A stretch of DNA of 10,983 bases from Treponema sp. (GTDB lineage Bacteria; Spirochaetota; Spirochaetia; Treponematales; Breznakiellaceae): contig JAITSE010000064.1 of NCBI GenBank assembly GCA_031288005.1, positions 1 through 10,983 on the forward strand, given 5' to 3'. This document shows, piece after piece, positions 1-5,408 of this stretch. The notes under the pieces are model-generated. The model had not been told where the DNA came from, ran no database searches, and saw only the letters and a program-made list of their open reading frames with translations. The position numbers were made by a program, and so were the translations under genes. The number at the start of each line of letters is the position of its first letter. Within the stretch, counting starts at the first letter, position 1.

Positions 1-337
1 AAGCAGGCCGCTCCGAAACAGTCAACTGGGCGGGGAAGGTGCGGCAGCGCGTTCCGCTGCGAACCGGCCCCGGAAAGAAATGCGGGGAGTTTTGGGAACT
101 GCGGAAAAAAAGTTACGCCGGAAACATGTTTGCGCCCTTACCAAAAATACAAGATAACCCAGGGAAAGAAATTCTCCGGGGTCTGTGGGTGTTTTGGGAC
201 CGGCGTAAAAATTTTTCCGGGGGAAATTTGTTACCCCTGTACCCAAAACTCCCCGCATTTCTTTCCGGGGCCGGTTCGCAGCGGAACGCGCTGCCGCACC
301 TTCCCCGCCCAGTTGACTGTTTCGGAGCGGCCTGCTT
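1..337. repeat. Fold-back element with perfect 96-bp inverted arms
   Basis: Bases 1-96 are the exact reverse complement of 242-337, so the DNA or its transcript could form a 96-bp uninterrupted stem. The match may extend left of the window, because the right arm runs on into TTT at 338-340. The 145-nt spacer carries a second, diverged inverted pair (103-121 with 200-218, three mismatches) and a diverged direct repeat of the segment starting GTTTTGGGA (89 and 191). Open frames on both strands across the element only mirror this structure and resemble no protein I know. The layout resembles a transposase-less MITE-like or palindromic intergenic element. Its left border, and so any target-site duplication, cannot be seen. 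Confidence 0.85.
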
Positions 338-366
338 TTTAGGCGGGGCATCGCTTCCTAGTTAGT

Positions 367-435
367 GAGGCCCTCGCTCATAACCTAGGGAGGCCACCCC
401 TCATAACCTGATGAGGGCCTCGCTCATAACTCGTG
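367..435. repeat. Three-copy 23-bp tandem repeat
   Basis: Three consecutive 23-bp units begin at 367, 390 and 413. Each begins GAGG and contains CTCATAAC. Units 1 and 3 share CCTCGCTCATAAC, and unit 2 has ACCCCTCATAACCT. A short hairpin, CGTGAA/TTCACG (432-437 and 443-448), overlaps the end of unit 3. The array lies just downstream of the minus-strand prenyl synthase gene. It has no unique spacers, so it is not CRISPR. There is no run of U on either side that would make the hairpin a standard intrinsic terminator. Confidence 0.8.
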
Positions 436-477
436 AATGGAGTTCACGCAGTACGGGGAATCATTGAGACACGCATC

Positions 478-1581
478 TTAGATCAGAAGTTCCGTAAAAC
501 CGGCCAGGAGCGAGCGGGCTTCAGCGGAACCGTCTCCGAGGAGGGAAGAGAAAACCAGGCCGGCTTCAGCGATAAAGGAGCGGCCCTGTTCTTCGGCTTC
601 TTTCAAAACTCCCTCCGCGCTCATGGCCGCGATGAACTCCTCCACTTCCGGGACCCCGGGGCCTCCTGACCTGGCCGCCGCAAAGCACCGGGCCGCAAGC
701 GCCTCCGCTTCAGGCCGGCGCTTCAGGTAGAGCAGCACGGGAAGGCTTTTTTTCCCCTCAACGATGTCGTCTCCCCGCTTCTTGCCCGGAATTCCGCTAG
801 TCAGGTTCTTCACATCATCGAGTATCTGGAAACCCACCCCTAGTTTTTCCGCGGCTTCACCAAGCCTTGATGCGTATTCCTCCGCGTCAGCGGCGGAGCA
901 GGGCGCTGTCCGGGCTTCCGTCCCAATGCCGGCGTAGACCCCCAATACAGCGGCAAGCCGCGCCAGGGACCCTGTCTTGAGGCGGCACATCAGCGCGTAA
1001 TCTTCCGGCCCAGGGCGGGAGGCGAAATCCCTGTGCCAGGCAATGTCCATGGCCTGGCCCAGGTGGAGCCGCCTCATATACCTAGCCCAGGCCGCATAGA
1101 CCCTCGCTTTTAGCTCCGCGGCAGCTTCCCATTCGTCCAGGCAGGCCAGGGAAAGAAAATACAGGAAGCAGCCGCCGTTAATGGCTGTATCCGTCCCGTA
1201 AATGAGGTGGACAGCGGGTTTGCCCCGCCTCTCATCAGAGTTATCTTCAATATCATCGTGGATCAGGCTGGCATTGTGGGGCAGTTCTACAAGGGGAACC
1301 AGGGGCAGCGCCGCGTCTCCCCCGCCCAGTGCTTCGCAGACAAGGTTCATAAGGAGGGGCCGCCAACGCTTCCCGCCGCGCTTTGTTATGTCCCAGCCCG
1401 GTCCTGTCAGTGAAAAGAGCGTTTCCGTGGATATGCGCCCGTCCGCGCCCGCCGGTTCCGGTCCTGAGAAAATCCGTCCGGCCCAGTCCCCGCCGGGATT
1501 TTCCGGCAGGACGGCGGCTATGCGTTCTTCAATTTTTTGAATTCGTGAGGAATAGCGGGAATCCTGAAACAAAGCGCCCAT
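478..1581 (-). CDS. Trans-polyprenyl diphosphate synthase, probably long chain
   Basis: The 367-residue protein belongs to the all-trans polyprenyl synthase family, which condenses isopentenyl diphosphate units onto an allylic diphosphate. Visible motifs are GKRWRP (70-75, IPP binding), the HNASLIHDDIED block with the first Asp-rich motif DDIED (109-113), RRGKP (118-122), GQAMD (175-179), KTG (202-204), and FQILDDVKN with the second Asp-rich motif (255-259). The last Asp of that motif is Asn here (DDVKN). The residues four and five before the first motif are Ser and Ala, not aromatic, and the motif lacks the two-residue insertion of IspA-type FPP synthases. Both points favour a product longer than C20, such as a quinone side chain or similar lipid, but the exact length is not readable. 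The start is ATG at 1581 with only a weak GAAGG just upstream. It is the last gene of the minus-strand cluster, 54 nt after the lipoprotein gene. Confidence 0.88.
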   Translation of the reverse strand: MGALFQDSRYSSRIQKIEERIAAVLPENPGGDWAGRIFSGPEPAGADGRISTETLFSLTGPGWDITKRGGKRWRPLLMNLVCEALGGGDAALPLVPLVELPHNASLIHDDIEDNSDERRGKPAVHLIYGTDTAINGGCFLYFLSLACLDEWEAAAELKARVYAAWARYMRRLHLGQAMDIAWHRDFASRPGPEDYALMCRLKTGSLARLAAVLGVYAGIGTEARTAPCSAADAEEYASRLGEAAEKLGVGFQILDDVKNLTSGIPGKKRGDDIVEGKKSLPVLLYLKRRPEAEALAARCFAAARSGGPGVPEVEEFIAAMSAEGVLKEAEEQGRSFIAEAGLVFSSLLGDGSAEARSLLAGFTELLI

Positions 1582-1635
1582 GCCTTCAGTTTACATAGGC
1601 CGTCCAAAAGGTCTAGGCCGGGACACGGGGACTTG

Positions 1636-2538
1636 CTATTTTCCCGGGCCGCTCCGTCTCCGGGCGGCCTCCGCTTCAGTCTCAAAGCCGCCGGACTCAA
1701 ATATTTCCGCGGCTCTTTGATACGCGGCGGCGGCGTGGTTTTGTCCGCCGGCTTTGGTTAAGACATCCCCCAGGGCAAGCCAGTCCTTACCCAGACCGTA
1801 TACGTTCTCCGCCCGCCTGTCAAATCGCAGGGCTTCAATGAGGGCGGCTTCGGCTTCGGCGTAGCGGCCGGCCACGGAAAAAACCGAAGCGATAAGATAC
1901 CAGTCATAGGCCGCCTGTTCCAAATAGAGGTCTTCTTCATGCAGGGCCAGAGCTTTTTTCAGAGCCGCTTCAGCCTCCCGGTAACGGCCTAACTCCTTTT
2001 CCGCCAGACCCGTAACTATCCAGCCCAGGGCGGCGGAAAGCCTGTCCGTCTTTATTACTCCCAGTTCCGCTTGAACTTGTGAGCGGATTTCTTCCATGCC
2101 GGGTCTCTCTCCGCCGTCCGTCTGGGCAAGGGCGGAGAGAAGGTCCCAGCGGGCGCGGTAAATCCGGCAGACGGCGGCTAACTCCGCGCCGCCTTCGGCC
2201 TCAGCGTCCTCCAGAGCGGAGCGCCAGGCCGCATCCGCATCATCCTGACGGTTCAGAAAAAAAAGGCTGTTTCCTATGGACAGCCCAGTCATTATCCGCA
2301 GGGGAGGATCATCAACGGAGACAGCCATACGGCGGGCTTCCTGCGCCCGCGATAGAGCCGCTTCGTAATTCCCCCTGTCAGCTTCCCTGTTGGCCTGCTC
2401 AAGCAGGGCCGCCGCGGCGCTTCGTGTCAGGACAATTTCAGCAGGACGGGCGGGCGCGGAAGAACAGGCTGAAAGAAGGCAAAACAGGAAGGCTGGAAAA
2501 AGGCCAGGCCCGGTTTTGCCGTCCGCGGCATTCGGCAT
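1636..2538 (-). CDS. TPR-repeat lipoprotein of the Mla-like operon
   Basis: The 300-residue protein starts with a hydrophobic segment ending in a clear lipobox, LLSAC (21-25), so Cys25 should be lipidated after signal peptidase II cleavage. The mature chain is Ala- and Glu-rich and helical. Helix-pair repeats of tetratricopeptide type are most obvious at about 165-200 (GRYREAEAALKKAL), 208-242 (GRYAEAEAALIEAL) and 247-283. I do not recognise a named family. The gene lies 12 nt downstream of the MCE-protein gene, with a GGGGGA ribosome site about 8 nt before its ATG, so it is very likely co-transcribed with the lipid transport genes. By position it could be a periplasmic or outer-membrane partner of that system, taking the place of an MlaA- or MlaC-like component. 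That role is inferred from context only. Confidence 0.82.
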   Translation of the reverse strand: MPNAADGKTGPGLFPAFLFCLLSACSSAPARPAEIVLTRSAAAALLEQANREADRGNYEAALSRAQEARRMAVSVDDPPLRIMTGLSIGNSLFFLNRQDDADAAWRSALEDAEAEGGAELAAVCRIYRARWDLLSALAQTDGGERPGMEEIRSQVQAELGVIKTDRLSAALGWIVTGLAEKELGRYREAEAALKKALALHEEDLYLEQAAYDWYLIASVFSVAGRYAEAEAALIEALRFDRRAENVYGLGKDWLALGDVLTKAGGQNHAAAAYQRAAEIFESGGFETEAEAARRRSGPGK

Positions 2539-2550
2539 ACGCCATTCCCC

Positions 2551-3594
2551 CTAGAAACGTATGTCCCGGAAACCCGTACCGCCGGTTCCGGTGCGTCCGT
2601 GGGCCGGGATGCCGCGCTTCAGCAGGGGGTTGTTTGTCAGGGCCGTAAGCACATCCTGGGCTGTCCGCAGCGCCTCTTGAAGCTCCAAAATCATAACGGC
2701 GATTTGTGGAAGCTGGGCCGGGATAAAAGCGGCGGCTTCTTCCAGGCTTTGTATGGCCCCCGCCGCGGCTTTAACGGAACTTTCAAGGCCGGCGTAGATT
2801 TCCCCGTCTCCGTCCAGTATCCGGGCCGCCGCACCATCCGGGGCGGCAAGCATTGCCGACAGGGTTTCAAGGTTACTGATTACGGGTTTTAAGTCAGTCA
2901 GCGCTCCATCAAGGGAAGCGGCGATATTTTTGGCCATGCCCGGCACAGCGGACGCGGCGTCTTCCACAGTCCCCAGGGTTTCCCCCGCGGCCTTTATTGC
3001 TGTTTCCGCTCCTCTTAGGGTCCGGCCAAGAGCGGTATCGCCAGTTCCCGCAAAAGCGGCCTCCACCTGTAAGGCAATCCGGCTTATATCATCCAACAGG
3101 GCGTTGGCCCGGCTGACAAGGATAGAAACCCCATCGTCCTGGGCGGTAGGGACGGCAAGCCCCCGGCTAATCAGGTTCCGGGCCTCAGGGGAGCCGGAAT
3201 TGGGAATCACCGCGCCTTCTTCCAGCAGGGCTTCGCCCAGGCCCGCGTAAAAAATAAACTGATTCCCAAGACCAATGGGACTGACCTTAAGTTCCACAAG
3301 TGAGCCTTCCCGGACCCGGTCCGCGTAAATATCAAAAATACTAATCGCCGCCTCCACCCTGTCGTCTTCGGTGAGGCGCACAGTCTTGACGTTTCCTATT
3401 GTAAATCCCTTGTACAGGACCGGCATATTGCCGCTGAGACCCAAGGCGCTGTCAAAGTAGATCAAATACCTGGGATCCCTGGAAAAGAGGCGCTGCCGGC
3501 TGCCCAGCATAAAAACAACCGCTCCAAGGGCGGACAGGGCGGTCAGGGCAAGGATGCCCACTATTTGATCTGCAAAACGTATTCTGAACCGCAC
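2551..3594 (-). CDS. MlaD-like MCE-domain protein of a phospholipid ABC transporter
   Basis: This 347-residue protein has one N-terminal transmembrane helix (about 9-31) and an MCE/MlaD domain (about 41-125). The domain shows the family pattern GLSGNMPVLYKGFTIGNV and the later block LKVSPIGLGNQFIF. A long Ala-rich, probably coiled-coil or helical tail (about 150-320) follows. MCE proteins form hexameric rings that bind lipid and sit on an MlaFE-type ABC complex in the inner membrane, facing the periplasm. The tail makes it much longer than E. coli MlaD (about 183 aa) and closer to tailed MCE proteins that may span more of the periplasm. The start appears to be GTG at 3594, four bases after the preceding ATPase stop, which implies translational coupling. 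The family call is secure; the lipid moved is not known from sequence. Confidence 0.9.
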   Translation of the reverse strand: MRFRIRFADQIVGILALTALSALGAVVFMLGSRQRLFSRDPRYLIYFDSALGLSGNMPVLYKGFTIGNVKTVRLTEDDRVEAAISIFDIYADRVREGSLVELKVSPIGLGNQFIFYAGLGEALLEEGAVIPNSGSPEARNLISRGLAVPTAQDDGVSILVSRANALLDDISRIALQVEAAFAGTGDTALGRTLRGAETAIKAAGETLGTVEDAASAVPGMAKNIAASLDGALTDLKPVISNLETLSAMLAAPDGAAARILDGDGEIYAGLESSVKAAAGAIQSLEEAAAFIPAQLPQIAVMILELQEALRTAQDVLTALTNNPLLKRGIPAHGRTGTGGTGFRDIRF

Positions 3595-3597
3595 AGC

Positions 3598-4326
3598 CTA
3601 AGCCTCTTCCGCCAGTTTAACCAGATCCCGGTCCGTGCATATCAGCTCTCCTTCAATGCGTCTGACAAGCCGCCCCTCCGCAATCATAACAACGCAATCC
3701 GCAAGGCTCTGTATAAGGCTGAAGTCATGGCTGATAAAGACAATCGTCTTTCCGGCGGCCTTGAAGTCTCTGACAATTTCCACAAGCCTGCGGGCGGCGG
3801 AATCGTCCAGGGACTCAGTCCACTCATCCAGGAACAGCGCCGAGGGATGGCAGAGCATAGCCCTGGCAAAGGCAATCATTTTCTGCTCTCCCATGGAGAG
3901 CATGGCCGGGCGCACCGCCAAGTCCTGACGGTATCCGGCCATGACAGCGGCTTCCCACGCTCTGTCCCGCCGCTCCCGGTTTCCCATGTTGGGAAAATGG
4001 ACCAGCAGAGGAAGCTCAAGAATCTGATTCAAATTTTGATTCGCCCAAAGCGCCGAGTCCTGAAAGACCACCGCGGCTTCCCGGCGGAAAACCAGGTTTT
4101 GAGACCTGTTCATGGCGGCAATGTTTTTCCCCCGGTAGTACACCCCGCCCCCTGAAGGCACAAGGAGTCCCGCGGCGAGCTTGAGGATCGTGCTTTTTCC
4201 GCTTCCCGAAGGCCCGGCCAGGGCGGAAGCCTTTCCCTCTTCAAAAATAATGGAAACATTACTGACTATTTTTTTGCCCTGGACGGAAAAGGAAACGTCT
4301 TTCATCTCAATAAGCGGCTGCGCCAT
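3598..4326 (-). CDS. MlaF-like ATPase of a phospholipid ABC transporter
   Basis: The 242-residue ABC ATPase has Walker A GPSGSGKST (38-46), the Q-loop Gln in VVFQD (Q89), Walker B ALFLDE (D167, E168), a D-loop SLDD and the switch His in FISHD (H200). It would power the neighbouring MlaE-like permease from the cytoplasmic face. Two family positions are unusual. The signature reads LSMGEQ (143-148) instead of LSGGQ, and the residue after the catalytic Glu is Trp (DEW) rather than the usual Pro. The Gly and the catalytic Glu are kept, so the enzyme is probably active. The ATG at 4326 lies 21 nt after the permease stop, with GGGGAAG somewhat far upstream. Length and context agree with the MlaF/Ttg2A group. 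Confidence 0.92.
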   Translation of the reverse strand: MAQPLIEMKDVSFSVQGKKIVSNVSIIFEEGKASALAGPSGSGKSTILKLAAGLLVPSGGGVYYRGKNIAAMNRSQNLVFRREAAVVFQDSALWANQNLNQILELPLLVHFPNMGNRERRDRAWEAAVMAGYRQDLAVRPAMLSMGEQKMIAFARAMLCHPSALFLDEWTESLDDSAARRLVEIVRDFKAAGKTIVFISHDFSLIQSLADCVVMIAEGRLVRRIEGELICTDRDLVKLAEEA

Positions 4327-4347
4327 ATTCTTTACATCTTCCCCGAT

Positions 4348-5127
4348 CTAGTTATTGGCGGCATAGTAGAGGACGGAAAGGATAATATCCAGCAGGATGC
4401 ACCAGGCAAAGGAGGCGCCCACCGCTTTAAGGCCCGCCACCGGGACCTCCGTACTGGCTCTTTCCACGGAAAAGCCCCGGAGTATCGCCATCACAGCGAT
4501 AATCATCCCAAAAAAGACGCTTTTTATCATGGATATAATTATATCTGAAAAGTTTAGGGCTTGTAACAGGCTGGCGAAGTAAATATCCGGCGGCAGAGGA
4601 TTGAAGAACCAGGCCGCCGCAAAGGAAGCGCCCAGCCCGAATATGGAGAAATAGATGTTCAGGAGAAAAAGCGAGACGGTAACTCCCAGAAAGCGGGGAA
4701 CCGCCAGGTATTCAATGGGATCTACGCCCACGGAAATATAGGCTTCAACCTCATGGGAGATCACCATGCCCGCAAGTTCCGTCGCAATAGCGGTAGCCGA
4801 CCGGGCTATGACAATAAAGGCCGTGAGGAGGGGGCCGAGTTCCCGCATTATTATGGCGATGAGCAGGATATAAATATAACGCTCCTGGGAGATTCGCGCC
4901 AGGAAGGGCATGACAATGGCATTCACCGCGGTCCCGATGCCCAGAGCCAGGAGGGAGATAATTCCCAGGGCCTCTACAAAGGTAAACAGGAGTTGCATGA
5001 CGAATACTCTGAAGGAAAGGAGCCTGATGCGTTTATTTAAGATAAAAGCCCCCGCGCCTTTCAGGGTTTTGACAAAAAAACCCAGCGCGTAGGGAATCTC
5101 TCTGAGGGCCGCAGCCTTTATAAGCAT
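4348..5127 (-). CDS. MlaE-like permease of a phospholipid ABC transporter
   Basis: The 259-residue integral membrane protein matches the MlaE/Ttg2B permease family. It carries the hallmark stretch RELGPLLTAFIVIARS, then ATELAGM, then the coupling segment GVDPIEYLAVPR, followed by several hydrophobic helices. I place the start at ATG 5127 because this gives the usual family length of about 260. The reading frame stays open upstream to 5286, but that extension would translate the intergenic nonamer repeat into a meaningless SFR/SFQ run. No Shine-Dalgarno sequence precedes 5127. A promoter-like pair ends about 8 nt upstream, so the message may be leaderless. TTG in the same frame at 5163 is an alternative start. 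It is the first gene of the minus-strand cluster and divergent from ppdK. Confidence 0.9.
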   Translation of the reverse strand: MLIKAAALREIPYALGFFVKTLKGAGAFILNKRIRLLSFRVFVMQLLFTFVEALGIISLLALGIGTAVNAIVMPFLARISQERYIYILLIAIIMRELGPLLTAFIVIARSATAIATELAGMVISHEVEAYISVGVDPIEYLAVPRFLGVTVSLFLLNIYFSIFGLGASFAAAWFFNPLPPDIYFASLLQALNFSDIIISMIKSVFFGMIIAVMAILRGFSVERASTEVPVAGLKAVGASFAWCILLDIILSVLYYAANN

Positions 5128-5163
5128 ATAATATAGTATCCCGGCAGGGCGGCAATTTTTCAA
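5128..5163 (-). promoter_or_regulatory. Candidate promoter of the Mla-like operon
   Basis: On the minus strand, TTGAAA (5163-5158) and GATACT (5140-5135) are 17 nt apart, matching the sigma-70 -35 box at 5/6 and the -10 box at 4/6. Initiation would fall at about 5128, one base before the chosen ATG. The outer end of the GGAAAC repeat element contributes the first two bases of the -35 box. An AT-rich stretch continues to the ATG. This is pattern matching only. Confidence 0.4.
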
Positions 5164-5281
5164 TAGAGTTGTTCGTCGGAAACTTTGGAAACTTTGGAAA
5201 CTTTGGAAACAGCGGAAACTTCGGAAACTTCGGAAACTTCGGAAACTTGTTTCCGCTGTTTCCGCGTTTCCGCCGAACAAG
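5162..5281. repeat. GGAAAC nonamer-repeat element, copy 1
   Basis: Eight exact 9-bp units beginning GGAAAC run from 5178 to 5249: three GGAAACTTT, one GGAAACAGC, three GGAAACTTC and one GGAAACTTG. They are followed by inverted units TTTCCGCTG, TTTCCGCG and TTTCCGCCG. The ends, GTTGTTCGTCGGAAAC and GTTTCCGCCGAACAAG, are near-perfect inverted repeats, so the element can fold on itself. A second copy in the opposite orientation lies at 8326-8391. Because the period is a multiple of three, the frames crossing it encode artificial three-residue repeats. It occupies the gap between the divergent Mla-like operon and ppdK. Confidence 0.88.
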
Positions 5282-5352
5282 TCCAATACGCTCTGATTAA
5301 AAAAAGCTTTGAGGGCCGGCGAGTCTGGCGGTAAACAAACTTAGGCGGGTAA

Positions 5353-5388
5353 AGAGCAATTCCCTTTTTTGCTCTGAAGGGGTATATT
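5353..5388 (+). promoter_or_regulatory. Candidate -10 box and small hairpin upstream of ppdK
   Basis: TATATT (5383-5388) resembles a -10 box; the base run 17 nt upstream (TTCCCT) is a poor -35. An inverted repeat, AGAGCAA (5353-5359) with TTGCTCT (5369-5375), overlaps the same interval and could be an operator or leader structure. Transcription from here would give a short leader that includes the GGAGG ribosome site. Confidence 0.3.
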
Positions 5389-5408
5389 TTATTGATATGG
5401 AGGATTTT

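Noticed and set aside
22..365. Open frames of about 70-110 codons on both strands
   Set aside because: They run through the perfect inverted repeat, are low-complexity mirror images of each other and match no family I know.
367..435. Mini CRISPR array
   Set aside because: The 23-bp units are directly contiguous with no unique spacers, and no cas genes are visible.
5128..5286. N-terminal extension of the MlaE-like permease from ATG 5286
   Set aside because: The extension is a translation of the GGAAAC nonamer array (SFR/SFQ runs). The protein from 5127 already has the full family length.
5397..5408. Upstream in-frame ATG of ppdK
   Set aside because: It overlaps the GGAGG ribosome site that is ideally placed for ATG 5409.
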